Origin: Phocaeicola fibrisolvens
Lineage (GTDB): Bacteria > Bacteroidota > Bacteroidia > Bacteroidales > Bacteroidaceae
Reading direction: 5' to 3'
Length of the DNA stretch: 64,000 bases
Assembly: GCF_025567125.1 (NCBI RefSeq)
Contig: NZ_JAOQJI010000007.1
Location: 74,609-138,608 of the forward strand
The notes below the pieces were generated by a model. The model had not been told where the DNA came from, did no database searches, and saw nothing but the letters and a program-made list of their open reading frames with translations. This document shows positions 52,956 to 61,541 of the stretch, piece after piece (the first letter of the stretch is position 1; every line of letters begins with the position of its first letter). A program made the translations under genes and the position numbers.

Positions 52956-53210
52956 CGATTTATTCTTGGGAAAACCAATTGCCGCCATAAACCATTCCTG
53001 CTTCATGGCGGAGAGAAAAGCGCCCGGCCCACTTTATCCTCCGGAAAAATCAGACGGACTGCCTGTCTTTTTTGACCAGATAAGCGTCCTAACCGACCGC
53101 GCAGGCGTAAACCGGGATTTCCCCGTCCGGAAATCCAGTGTCATTTTTATAAATTCGTCACAGCCGATACCCCTTTCCGGGGAACGGAAAAACGTTAGAC
53201 GAAGGGAAAA

Positions 53211-53849
53211 ATGAATGACAAGAATGAATACGGAGGAACCGTAAATGCATCTTCCGGTGAAAAGCAGATGGGAGATACGTCCGGACTGAAGACTCTCAAA
53301 CGGTTCCGACCCCAGCCTCACTGGTATGCGCTTCGTGCCACTTACGGGCGGGAGAAAAAGGCATACGACTATATGGTCTGCCAGGGAAGAACGGCCTTTT
53401 ATCCGACAATCAAGCGGATGAAACTGGTGGACGGGAAGAAAAGGAGCGTGGAAGAATCGCGCATCCCCAACCTCCTGTTTGTCTATGGGCTGGAGGCTGA
53501 GATAAGGCATCTGCTGGGAGAGAATGCCGACCTTTCTTTCCTCCGTTTCTATTGCGGGCATTCCCATGTAGGCACACGAACGGTGACAAGTCCTCTTGTG
53601 ATACCCGACGCCCAGATTGAAAGCCTCAAGATTATCTGTGATTCCGAGAATGAAGACATCCTCTTTGTACCCGACGACGTGAGTAAATTCCGGGAAGGCC
53701 AGCTGGTACGGGTTGTGCACGGGGCCTTTGAGGGGGTGACAGGCCGTGTAGCCCGCTACCGTGGACAGCAGCGGGTGGCCGTGGTGGTCGATGGTTTGTT
53801 TTCGATGGCGACGGCTTATGTGCCGAGTGCCTTTCTGGAAAAGCTGTAG
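53211..53849 (+). CDS. Orphan UpxY-type antiterminator (NusG paralogue)
   Basis: 212 residues, with an N-terminal extension of about 30 residues before the NusG domain (PHWYALRATYGREKKAYDYMVCQGR..., then SRIPNLLFVYG) and a KOW domain (about 160-190; GQLVRVVHGAFEGVTGRVARYRGQQR). UpxY proteins normally head a polysaccharide operon, but here the next genes lie on the other strand, so no operon follows. It may act on a distant locus or be a relic. The leader at 53115-53136 holds a hairpin GGATTTCC/GGAAATCC. ATG at 53268 is an alternative start that would remove the extension. Confidence 0.85.
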   Translation: MNDKNEYGGTVNASSGEKQMGDTSGLKTLKRFRPQPHWYALRATYGREKKAYDYMVCQGRTAFYPTIKRMKLVDGKKRSVEESRIPNLLFVYGLEAEIRHLLGENADLSFLRFYCGHSHVGTRTVTSPLVIPDAQIESLKIICDSENEDILFVPDDVSKFREGQLVRVVHGAFEGVTGRVARYRGQQRVAVVVDGLFSMATAYVPSAFLEKL

Positions 53850-53860
53850 AAAGGATGCCC

Positions 53861-54259
53861 TTACGCTATTCCCAACAATTCAATCTCAAAAATCAGGGTG
53901 GAGCCTCCGGGAATGCCGGGCTGTGAGAACTTGCCGTAGCCCATCTCTGCCGGGAGGTAAATCTCCCATTTGTCGCCCACGCACATCTGCTGCATCGCGA
54001 TGATCCATCCCTCAATGAGGTCGCTCAGGCGGAAAGCGGCAGGAGCCCCTCCGCGGCTGCTGTCAAACTTCTTCCCGTTGATGGTCCATCCCGTGTAGTG
54101 TGCGGTGACGATGCTCCGCGGCGTGGGATGCTTGCCGTCGTTCGCACCCGAAGCCAGTACCTTGTAGTAGATTCCCTTGGGGAGGGCTTGTACTCCCTCT
54201 TCCTTTGCCTTTTCGGCCAGCCAGTCCTTGTTGGCCTGCATGTATTCTTTTTTTCCCAT
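53861..54259 (-). CDS. FKBP-type peptidyl-prolyl cis-trans isomerase
   Basis: 132 residues without a signal peptide. An N-terminal helix (MGKKEYMQANKDWLAEKAKEEGV) precedes a complete FKBP domain (SIVTAHYTGWTINGKKFDSS, IEGWIIAMQQMCVGDKWEIYLPAEMGYGK, IPGGSTLIFEIELLGI). It catalyses proline isomerisation in protein folding, probably in the cytoplasm. ATG at 54259 is chosen; an in-frame TTG lies six bases upstream. It lies 46 bp after the RmlD-like gene on the same strand; a weak -7 box (TATCTTTA) is at 54285-54278. Confidence 0.92.
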   Translation of the reverse strand: MGKKEYMQANKDWLAEKAKEEGVQALPKGIYYKVLASGANDGKHPTPRSIVTAHYTGWTINGKKFDSSRGGAPAAFRLSDLIEGWIIAMQQMCVGDKWEIYLPAEMGYGKFSQPGIPGGSTLIFEIELLGIA

Positions 54260-54305
54260 TTGCAAATGATTTTGGCGTAAAGATACGGATTTTCCGGAAA
54301 CCGTT

Positions 54306-55223
54306 CTATTTCCGCCGCGAGGAATCGTCCAGTTGCATCCTTCTGATGCCCTCTTCGAAGGTGTGTGGCCGATAGCCCAGGTCCCGTCGGGCCTTTTCGA
54401 TGCTCAGTCCGCTGAACCGGGGACGGGGAGTCTTTTCCTGCATCGCGGCCGTGTGCACCGGAAGGATGAGCGAACGGTCCAGGCCCAGTGTGTCGGCTGT
54501 GCGCAGTGCCATGTCGGCCACGGTCATACATTCTCCGCCGCAGAGGTGATAGATGCCGCAGACCGGTTGTGCGACGAGCTTCTCAATGCCCTGCACCACG
54601 TCGCCCACATAAGTCGGCGTGCGCCACTGGTCGTCTGCCACCCGTATCTCCTGGTGGTTGCGCAGACGCTGGATGACCAGCGAGACGATGTTGCCATGCT
54701 GTCCCGGATAAGGAGCTCCGTACACCACTACGATGCGGGCAATGGCATAGTTCCGGCAGATGGAGGCCACCACCTTCTCGCTTTCCCATTTCGTGTGGCC
54801 GTAGTAATTGACAGGAGAGGGCGTATCCTCCTCGGTGTACAGCTGGCAGGTGTCTCCTCCGAACACGAAATCGGTAGACAGGTGGATGAGCCGGCTGCCG
54901 TATTGCGCACACAAGGTAGCCAGGCTGGCCACGGCATTCACGTTCACCGCCTCGGCTTCGGCTGGATGCGTCTCGGCATAATCTGTGGCCGAAAGGGCCG
55001 CCGTGTGGACCACCACATCGGGCTGCACTTCCTCCATCCGTTTTTTTAGTTCCGCTTCGTTCGTGATGTCCGTCTCCAGAAAACGGTAGCCGTGTGCCGG
55101 CGGACAAATGTCCGGATGCAATGAGCAACCGGTGACCTGCCAGTCGGGTTTCTTTGCAAAAGCATATAGCAGGTGACGCCCTGTAAACCCGTTGGCCCCG
55201 ACAATCAGTATTTTCTTGTTCAT
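54306..55223 (-). CDS. RmlD-like NAD(P)-dependent sugar-nucleotide reductase
   Basis: 305 residues, extended SDR of the dTDP-4-dehydrorhamnose reductase type. MNKKILIVGANGFTGRHLL has the nucleotide-binding GxxGxxG, the catalytic YYGHTKWESEK supplies Tyr and Lys, and HTAALSATDYAETHPAEAEAVNVNA is typical of RmlD. Without rmlA, rmlB or rmlC nearby, rhamnose synthesis is only one possibility; a general nucleotide-sugar reductase is as likely. Start at 55223 follows from the Rossmann motif, and the -7 box is at 55251. Confidence 0.86.
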   Translation of the reverse strand: MNKKILIVGANGFTGRHLLYAFAKKPDWQVTGCSLHPDICPPAHGYRFLETDITNEAELKKRMEEVQPDVVVHTAALSATDYAETHPAEAEAVNVNAVASLATLCAQYGSRLIHLSTDFVFGGDTCQLYTEEDTPSPVNYYGHTKWESEKVVASICRNYAIARIVVVYGAPYPGQHGNIVSLVIQRLRNHQEIRVADDQWRTPTYVGDVVQGIEKLVAQPVCGIYHLCGGECMTVADMALRTADTLGLDRSLILPVHTAAMQEKTPRPRFSGLSIEKARRDLGYRPHTFEEGIRRMQLDDSSRRK

Positions 55224-55250
55224 GACTTGTAGGTGAATCGTTTCAACGGT

Positions 55251-55258
55251 CAAAGGTA
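55251..55258 (-). promoter_or_regulatory. -7 box of the RmlD-like gene
   Basis: On the - strand TACCTTTG matches TAnnTTTG, 28 bp before the start at 55223. Upstream ATG or TTG codons would fall within the promoter, which supports the chosen start. Confidence 0.55.
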
Positions 55259-55286
55259 CAAAAAAATGTGGGATTCCGCTTTGTCC

Positions 55287-55778
55287 TTAAAACAATCCCT
55301 GCACCCATCCCCACAGTTCCGCGCTGAGATAGACCACCGCTTTGGCAAGCCAGTAGATGAGCACGCACAGCAGCAGGATGCCCACGGCGGTGAGCACGGC
55401 CTTGCGGTTCACCTCCCGGATGATTTCCTGGTCGCCCTCCACGAAGCCCACAATCAGCCGGAAGTTCTTGGTGTACGAGCGGCTGAAAATGTCCAGCAGG
55501 TCGCCAATCCAGAGCGGGATGATGCCCAGCAGCATGTCCGTCAGCATGTTGTAGACGATGGCCAGGGTGAGAGGGATGGACTTGATTCTGAACAGGGACA
55601 CGGCAAGAAAAGGCAGCATCATGACAGACGAGAAGATGTCGCCTGCCGTCGGGAAAAGCAGGCCGATGAGAGGGTCCAGAAAATACCGGTCCATCACGTT
55701 CTTGATGGCCCTGATCAGTCGGTAGAGCGGGTCGGTTTCCCACTGCAGGCGTTGGGTATTTTGTCTTGTAGTCTTCAT
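55287..55778 (-). CDS. DUF4112 family membrane protein
   Basis: 163 residues with three hydrophobic segments (about 40-60, 68-88 and 128-150). The stretch RLIRAIKNVMDRYFLDPLIGLLFPTAGDIFSSVMMLPFLAVSLFRI and the following PLTLAIVYNMLTDMLLGIIPLWIGDLLDIF fit the DUF4112 family of small membrane proteins. Function is unknown. The -7 box at 55797 is only 20 bp from the start. Confidence 0.85.
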   Translation of the reverse strand: MKTTRQNTQRLQWETDPLYRLIRAIKNVMDRYFLDPLIGLLFPTAGDIFSSVMMLPFLAVSLFRIKSIPLTLAIVYNMLTDMLLGIIPLWIGDLLDIFSRSYTKNFRLIVGFVEGDQEIIREVNRKAVLTAVGILLLCVLIYWLAKAVVYLSAELWGWVQGLF

Positions 55779-55796
55779 TGGATGGCTTGTCGGGTA

Positions 55797-55804
55797 CAAA
55801 GATA
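55797..55804 (-). promoter_or_regulatory. -7 box of the DUF4112 gene
   Basis: On the - strand TATCTTTG matches TAnnTTTG, 18 bp before the start codon at 55778. Confidence 0.55.
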
Positions 55805-55824
55805 GTAATTCCCGGCAAAAACGC

Positions 55825-55832
55825 TATCTTTG
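55825..55832 (+). promoter_or_regulatory. -7 box of the MBL/Nudix fusion gene
   Basis: TATCTTTG matches TAnnTTTG, and the ATG at 55854 follows 21 bp later. An in-frame start at 55830 overlaps the box and can be excluded. Confidence 0.6.
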
Positions 55833-55853
55833 CATAAACTATTCAAGAAACCT

Positions 55854-57020
55854 ATGCAACTCATCTATATCTTCCACAGCGGCTTTGCCCTCGAGACCGA
55901 CCGCTGCATCCTCGTGTTTGATTACTGGATGGACCCTGCCGGCGTGATGCCCCGTCTGCTGCGGTCGCCCAAGCCGATGTACGTCTTCTCCAGCCATTTC
56001 CACGAAGACCATTTCAACCGCGACATCTTCTCCTGGCGGACCGTGAAGACGAACCTCCGCTACATCCTTTCGAAAGACATCCTGAAGCACCGACGCGCGC
56101 AGAAGGACGAAGCCGACGCCTGGCTGGGCAAGGGAGCTACGTGGGCAGACGAGCTGGTGCACGTGGCCGCCACCGGAAGCACCGACAGCGGCGTGTCGTG
56201 GGTGATTGAGACCGGCGGCAAGCGCATCTTCCATGCCGGCGACCTGAACAACTGGTACGCCCGCTTCCTGACCGACGACTACTACGGAGGTACGGTCTAC
56301 AGTCCCGATTTCGGCATGGACATCGACCCTCTGAAGGAAGAGAAACGTTACCTGGGCGAGCTGAAAGACATCCGCAAGCTCACCGACCGTTTCGACGTGG
56401 TGATGTTCCCCGTAGACGGGCGCATCGGAAACGGCTACACCCGCGGGGCCCGTCAGTTTCTCGACGTGTTTCAGGTCGGCCTGTTCGTGCCCATGCATTT
56501 CGTGGCCAGCGGCTTCGAATCGGCCTGGCGGATGAAAGAGTTCACCGACGCCCAGTCCGTCCCGTTCTGGAGCATCCGGCAGGAAGGAGAGACGTATGTG
56601 GTGGGCAAGCGCATCGAGGTGGTGGCGGCGGTCATCGTCCGAGACGGGAAGTACTTCGCCACCCAGCGCGGCTACGGTGAGTTCAAGGATTACTGGGAGT
56701 TTCCCGGCGGGAAGATGGAGCCGGGCGAGAGCAGGGAAGAGGCCCTGGTGCGGGAAATCCGCGAGGAGCTGGACACGGACATCCGGGTGGATGCCTTCCT
56801 CACCACGGTGGACTGTGAGTATCCGTCGTTCCACCTCACCATGCACTGCTACCTTTGCTCGGTGGTTTCCGGTAGCCTGGTGCTGAAGGAGCATGAGAAC
56901 GCCGCCTGGCTGAAGCGGGAGGAGCTGGAGAGTGTGGCGTGGCTTCCGGCGGATGTGAGGGTGGTGGAGGAGATAAAGAGGCAGTCAACCTCTTCCAGCC
57001 GTAACTTTATTCAGGACTGA
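55854..57020 (+). CDS. Metallo-beta-lactamase-fold/Nudix hydrolase fusion
   Basis: 388 residues in one frame. Residues 1-250 are a metallo-beta-lactamase-fold domain with the metal motif HFHEDH (48-53) and a later FHAGDLNNW site, as in UlaG-like or related hydrolases. Residues about 258-388 are a complete Nudix domain with its box from G285 (GGKMEPGESREEALVREIREELD) of MutT/8-oxo-dGTP diphosphatase type. No signal peptide. It may sanitise nucleotides or remove a modified substrate in two steps, but a linked pathway is unproven. The stop overlaps the vsr stop by 14 bp on the other strand. Confidence 0.85.
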   Translation: MQLIYIFHSGFALETDRCILVFDYWMDPAGVMPRLLRSPKPMYVFSSHFHEDHFNRDIFSWRTVKTNLRYILSKDILKHRRAQKDEADAWLGKGATWADELVHVAATGSTDSGVSWVIETGGKRIFHAGDLNNWYARFLTDDYYGGTVYSPDFGMDIDPLKEEKRYLGELKDIRKLTDRFDVVMFPVDGRIGNGYTRGARQFLDVFQVGLFVPMHFVASGFESAWRMKEFTDAQSVPFWSIRQEGETYVVGKRIEVVAAVIVRDGKYFATQRGYGEFKDYWEFPGGKMEPGESREEALVREIREELDTDIRVDAFLTTVDCEYPSFHLTMHCYLCSVVSGSLVLKEHENAAWLKREELESVAWLPADVRVVEEIKRQSTSSSRNFIQD

Positions 57021-57531
57021 CGGGATTGTTTGTGTGATAGGTATCTTCTGTATCTTCCGCAGCCATGAACGGTTCTTCTTCCTCGATGGAGTAGCTCACG
57101 GCGTGGTCTTTCAGGTAAATATGGTTGAGCGTATATTCCAGAGCCAGTAGCGTCTGCTCCCGTTTCTGAGGTTTCAGCTCACATTCCCATATCGTCATGC
57201 AGTGCCAGCCCATTTGTGCCAGTTTCTGCTGCACCTGCTTGTCACGTTCTATGTTGCGTGTGATTTTTCGTGTCCAGAATTCCGTGTTGGTTTTGGGGAT
57301 GACATAATATTTGCACCCCTCATGTCCGTGCCAGAAACATCCGTTGACAAAGATACAGGTACGGTATTTCCGCAGCACGATGTCCGGACGCCCCGGTAGA
57401 CGCGGATGGTTCAGACGGTACCTGAATCCGTGGGCGAACAGGTACTTTCTGACTATCATTTCCGGCTTGGTGTTGGCCGAGTGAATGGCAGCCATGTTTT
57501 TGTGTCGCTGGTCTTGAGAGAGGATGTCCAT
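57007..57531 (-). CDS. vsr: Very short patch repair endonuclease
   Basis: 174 residues. A Vsr fold with catalytic D50 in LPGRPDIVLRKYRTCIFVNGCFWHGH and the H68/H70 metal site, plus KYYVIPKTNTEFW. It nicks 5' of T in T:G mismatches that arise when 5-methylcytosine deaminates, protecting sites methylated by the cytosine methyltransferases of the same operon. The final 30 residues are an acidic tail (SIEEEEPFMAAEDTEDTYHTNNPVSPE), longer than in E. coli Vsr. It is the last gene of the restriction-modification unit and lies 12 bp after the nuclease gene. Confidence 0.92.
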   Translation of the reverse strand: MDILSQDQRHKNMAAIHSANTKPEMIVRKYLFAHGFRYRLNHPRLPGRPDIVLRKYRTCIFVNGCFWHGHEGCKYYVIPKTNTEFWTRKITRNIERDKQVQQKLAQMGWHCMTIWECELKPQKREQTLLALEYTLNHIYLKDHAVSYSIEEEEPFMAAEDTEDTYHTNNPVSPE

Positions 57532-57543
57532 GATTCTGTTTTG

Positions 57544-59673
57544 CTATTTTATGTAATTATACATCTTGATTACATCCTCAATGGAGATAACCTCTCCCGG
57601 GCGCATTATCTCATAAATAGATTTCCAGGTATCTCCGATATGAATATATTTCCCCAGCTTGAACTTCAGGCAAGGTTGTGTATTACCTTCTTTGTCTTTG
57701 TAACTGCCGAACTGTAGTTTCTCTATTTGATAGAAGCCGTCAATTTTTCCGCTCACCATAGGCAGGAAGTATTTGACTTCAATCAGATTAGTTGGCGGAA
57801 TTTTTTCCATCGTGTATAGTTGGGCCTGATGGGTGCGGAAAGTTTCATAATCCTCATCCTTGACACGGATAAGTCCTGTAAACACATTTTTTACAGAGGT
57901 TACCATTTCTGTTGGAATTGCGCTATGTGTTTTCGAATCATACTGTTCAAACATCGGCCTTGGATCTTCTCCCATTTTACATTCCTGAATGACAAAATAT
58001 TTACCCAATTTGTCCAGCAGAATCCTGTTTTCATCTGGAAAGTCTTTGCTGAGAGCCAGAGAATAAATATCTTTTTCCGGATAGGGAGTATAAATCTTTC
58101 CAAGCAATTCCTGGAAGTGCTCTTTGATATAGGATGCTGCGTTTACTCCGCTACGTGCCTTCATGGCATGGAACTGGAAATTATCTTCCAGCATTTTCTG
58201 TATTTCCTGTCGGAATTTCTCTCTGACTGCGGCCTTCCATGAATCTTTTTGCAAGGCATTGTTTCTAGCATATAAAGAAACCACATAAAGAAAGTTCACG
58301 TCATAATGGCATACAAGCAAAGTATCGCGGTCAAACAGTCTGTTGTCAAATTGCTTGTTACAGAAATAAGTGTGCTGTTTGTCAGTGATTTGCAGTTTTT
58401 CTTTGTAGTTTAGTTCCTCATTCAGACGGGCACTGATAAAGAAGTTTGGAATGATGTTATAACCTTCAGTCTGGTCATCCCGCAGTTTGGAGACACCTTT
58501 TGCTTTGGACAGGTTGACTTTCTCGTCCTCGCCATTCATGAAGAGGTTTAGGTTCCATTGAATCACATTGCGTGCATAAGTGAACTGTTTGTACACAGAG
58601 TGGCGACCTATGGCATTGCCTCTCTTGTAATATTTAGAATCACCTATGTAGTAGATAGGCTGTTCCTCGGTAGTTGTCAGACTCTTGTAGGTGTACATGT
58701 GGTCTACCAGCTTGCCGTCTTCCTGTTCCTTCAGTCCGTCAGGAATATTCTTGTCACCAATAAGTTCATCAATAATCGCCTCGAAAACGATGTTGAAATT
58801 CTTTACCAGCAGGTATTCCTGCAAATCCGTATTTATCTGTACCTGTCTTGCCGCATCAAAAAAGGCATAGCAAAGATTCCATAATTCCAGTGCCTTATCG
58901 GAGAAATACTTGTATTTGATTTGCAGCAGACGTGTTTTACCGATTCCGCTCAAGTATGTTTCAAACTGTTTCCCCTTGATCAGATTAAAGTGACAGTCTA
59001 TTTCTTTGGCAAATCCGTAATGGTCACCGATGTAGTTCAGGATGGAGAAAAATATAATCAAAAGTTCCTCGTCAAAATTTATCTGCCTTTTTTTGTTGAC
59101 TGGATTCAGGTATACAGGATGATTGTTTTGAACGATGGCGGTGGTTGTGCCTATGGTACGTGTCCAATTTATCTTGTTGTATCCTGAATGCAGGTTTTTC
59201 AAGATGAAGAAGAAAAAGTTTCGGTTGTCCTTGTTGAATTGAATAAGCGAGAGCAGTATGTCCAGGAACGTGTTGCTTAACCTGCGACTGCCTTTTCCGA
59301 TTTGAATAATCTTTTTGTGATATACGATGTCCGTCTGGTTGTTTTGGTCTGTCCTGAATACATCAATTGTGCGGTAAATCCACACGGAAAACTCATAAAT
59401 GAAGTTCTTTTCTTTCTGAGTAAGCTGGTCGTTTTTATCAAGATGAATGATGTCCTCCGGTTTATATTTACCGAAAACCAGTTCTTTTCCATCGATATCT
59501 TCCAGAAGAACCTTGGGCAAGATAAATACGCAGTCGTGCAGTTGGGTATTGTAAAAATAACCTACGTAATTCAGAACCACGTAGCCCTCTACATTTTCCA
59601 AAGCATCAATGCCGTGGAGAATGTCTTTTACGTTTGCCGCAAGATATTGATGTCCTTCTATGATGATTTTCAT
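57544..59673 (-). CDS. LlaJI/McrC-like restriction endonuclease subunit
   Basis: 709 residues. A PD-(D/E)xK-type motif is visible at YYIGDSKYYKRG (D345-S346-K347), in the position of the catalytic part of McrC/LlaJI R2 subunits; the rest is helical with no other obvious domain. It should cleave DNA together with the McrB-like GTPase-fold partner encoded just upstream (8 bp apart). LlaJI systems combine two cytosine methyltransferases, a McrB-like and a McrC-like protein, the arrangement seen here. A Vsr gene follows 12 bp downstream. Confidence 0.8.
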   Translation of the reverse strand: MKIIIEGHQYLAANVKDILHGIDALENVEGYVVLNYVGYFYNTQLHDCVFILPKVLLEDIDGKELVFGKYKPEDIIHLDKNDQLTQKEKNFIYEFSVWIYRTIDVFRTDQNNQTDIVYHKKIIQIGKGSRRLSNTFLDILLSLIQFNKDNRNFFFFILKNLHSGYNKINWTRTIGTTTAIVQNNHPVYLNPVNKKRQINFDEELLIIFFSILNYIGDHYGFAKEIDCHFNLIKGKQFETYLSGIGKTRLLQIKYKYFSDKALELWNLCYAFFDAARQVQINTDLQEYLLVKNFNIVFEAIIDELIGDKNIPDGLKEQEDGKLVDHMYTYKSLTTTEEQPIYYIGDSKYYKRGNAIGRHSVYKQFTYARNVIQWNLNLFMNGEDEKVNLSKAKGVSKLRDDQTEGYNIIPNFFISARLNEELNYKEKLQITDKQHTYFCNKQFDNRLFDRDTLLVCHYDVNFLYVVSLYARNNALQKDSWKAAVREKFRQEIQKMLEDNFQFHAMKARSGVNAASYIKEHFQELLGKIYTPYPEKDIYSLALSKDFPDENRILLDKLGKYFVIQECKMGEDPRPMFEQYDSKTHSAIPTEMVTSVKNVFTGLIRVKDEDYETFRTHQAQLYTMEKIPPTNLIEVKYFLPMVSGKIDGFYQIEKLQFGSYKDKEGNTQPCLKFKLGKYIHIGDTWKSIYEIMRPGEVISIEDVIKMYNYIK

Positions 59674-59681
59674 GAATCTTC

Positions 59682-61541
59682 TTACATTTCAATTACTTTG
59701 ACTTTTAGACCTAAATTTAGTTTATCTGATATCTCTTGTATTTTGGCCAGTTTGGCATCCGTAGAGAATTTTGTGAGAACCAGATATCCATCTTTTATGC
59801 TTCTTTGGGATTGTCCATAACCTTTATCATCGGTTATTGGAGTTTTACTAATTAATTTATAACCTGAGATAAGTATATTTAGAGCCTCTACCTTACTTGG
59901 TCCGATTTTGTTGATAACTTCTAGAAGTGTAGTAGTAGAATTATTGTGTTCAATGATTTCTCCGTTAGGGAATACTACTTGTAGATGCCTTTTGGTATAT
60001 GTACCTGATTGATCAGCTTTTTCATCTTCTTCTTTTTCTTCCTCGTTGATTATTTCAACTCCTAGATTGTTCAAGAATAAGTCAATTTTCTCATTCTGCA
60101 CAATAGCTTTACCGTTTCTGTCAGCCTTGTAGAACTTGTCAAAAGAAAGTGTACCTCCATCTGTATCCTTGAAGATGGTTCCGTCGAATCCATAATCCTT
60201 GAATACATCATTCCATAGATAAAAGATGACTTTTCCCACAAAGGTTTCTGCACTGATATAGCCGTTTTCGGCTTTGCAAAAGAAAAAACCTAATTTTTTG
60301 TCTTCTGAATTGGTGGTTGAGCCAATCTGAAGATTGATTTTTTCAATGAATGACCACCAGTCGTATTCGTTAGTACCTACACTGATTTTCCAGTTCAGCT
60401 CGTTTCCATTATCATCATAACCCTTTCCTATAGGCATGTACTGCCATTCCCAACGGCGTTTGAAAGCTGAATCCACAGGGAAGAGTGACTGGTCGCTGGT
60501 ATTCATGGTAGCCCATATATAAAGATTGTCCGGCAAAAGCAGAATTTCTCCTTTCAGTACCTGCTCTGTAATTTGTCGCCCGTTGTATAAGTTATTGATT
60601 CGTTCAGACTGAGGAATGGAAAGCCCATCGAACGCTTTGCAAAGCTGCTTTTTCATATCGGTGTCTGTATAGATGGGGTAGTCAGAGAATCCTGTAGAAT
60701 TTCGGTCAAGAAGTTGGAACAAATCGCCGAATACTTGGGCACAATTACCTCGGTTGATTTCTTCGATAATGAGATATTGCTTTTGAGGTTCTGCGTCCTC
60801 AGCCGCTTTTGCATAGAATTTCCATGCCTGTATGTAGGCTTGAAGAAAAGCCTGATTGACAAATTCATATACAATCCGGTCTTCCTTGACTTCTTCTCCT
60901 CCTTCGATAATCTTATGACCAGCTACGTCACGCATCGTTACTTGGATGGTCGTAGGTTTGTAGGCACCGACAAATGTGGAATAATCACTGTCAGGATGGA
61001 ATGTGGTACGGATAACACTTTCATCCTTGGTTGTTTCATTAATGGTGTATGACTTACCTGTACCCGGAGCACCGTAAAAAATAATCTGCAACCCTTCTTT
61101 TGATGCAATGTTTTTTTCTTCCTTTTCTTGGGAAAGGAATAGAATCGGATTATTGTTGGCTATTTGGAAAAAATTATCAAATAATGAATTTTTGGGAATA
61201 TAATAGAATGCATATTTATTTATTCCCTTTTCTTTGATAGCGAAATAGTCATCAATATTGCTGATATTTAGTTGCAATTTTTCAAGAAGATAATCTTTTA
61301 AATCTATGGAGCTGTCAGCATTTTGATATATCTTATAATCACCTCTTGCTGGACTTAACCTTAAATGTGTTTTGACATTTGTTTTAATGGTCGGGTTATT
61401 AATTGAGCAACATTCAAATTCTACAAAATAGTCATTATTAGTAAAATGAAAGAATTCTTCTATCACTTTCTTATTAAATTCTATTTGTTTCCCTTTGCTA
61501 GGGTTTAAATCATTGGCACGAAATTTAGAAATATAAATCAT
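59682..61541 (-). CDS. McrB-like AAA+ restriction subunit
   Basis: 619 residues. An N-terminal domain of about 140 residues, probably for DNA recognition, precedes an AAA+ module of the McrB type with Walker A GAPGTGKS (157-164), Walker B plus IEEINRGN and the McrB signature MNTSDQSLFPVDSAFKRRW. A C-terminal extension carries acidic stretches (EEKEEDEK) and ends LKVKVIEM. It uses nucleotide hydrolysis to translocate on DNA and activates the nuclease partner. It starts 4 bp inside the second methyltransferase gene, so translation is coupled. Confidence 0.88.
   Translation of the reverse strand: MIYISKFRANDLNPSKGKQIEFNKKVIEEFFHFTNNDYFVEFECCSINNPTIKTNVKTHLRLSPARGDYKIYQNADSSIDLKDYLLEKLQLNISNIDDYFAIKEKGINKYAFYYIPKNSLFDNFFQIANNNPILFLSQEKEEKNIASKEGLQIIFYGAPGTGKSYTINETTKDESVIRTTFHPDSDYSTFVGAYKPTTIQVTMRDVAGHKIIEGGEEVKEDRIVYEFVNQAFLQAYIQAWKFYAKAAEDAEPQKQYLIIEEINRGNCAQVFGDLFQLLDRNSTGFSDYPIYTDTDMKKQLCKAFDGLSIPQSERINNLYNGRQITEQVLKGEILLLPDNLYIWATMNTSDQSLFPVDSAFKRRWEWQYMPIGKGYDDNGNELNWKISVGTNEYDWWSFIEKINLQIGSTTNSEDKKLGFFFCKAENGYISAETFVGKVIFYLWNDVFKDYGFDGTIFKDTDGGTLSFDKFYKADRNGKAIVQNEKIDLFLNNLGVEIINEEEKEEDEKADQSGTYTKRHLQVVFPNGEIIEHNNSTTTLLEVINKIGPSKVEALNILISGYKLISKTPITDDKGYGQSQRSIKDGYLVLTKFSTDAKLAKIQEISDKLNLGLKVKVIEM

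Noticed and set aside
53861..55258. dTDP-rhamnose operon
   Set aside because: Only an RmlD-like reductase is present. rmlA, rmlB and rmlC are not nearby, so the pathway is not claimed.
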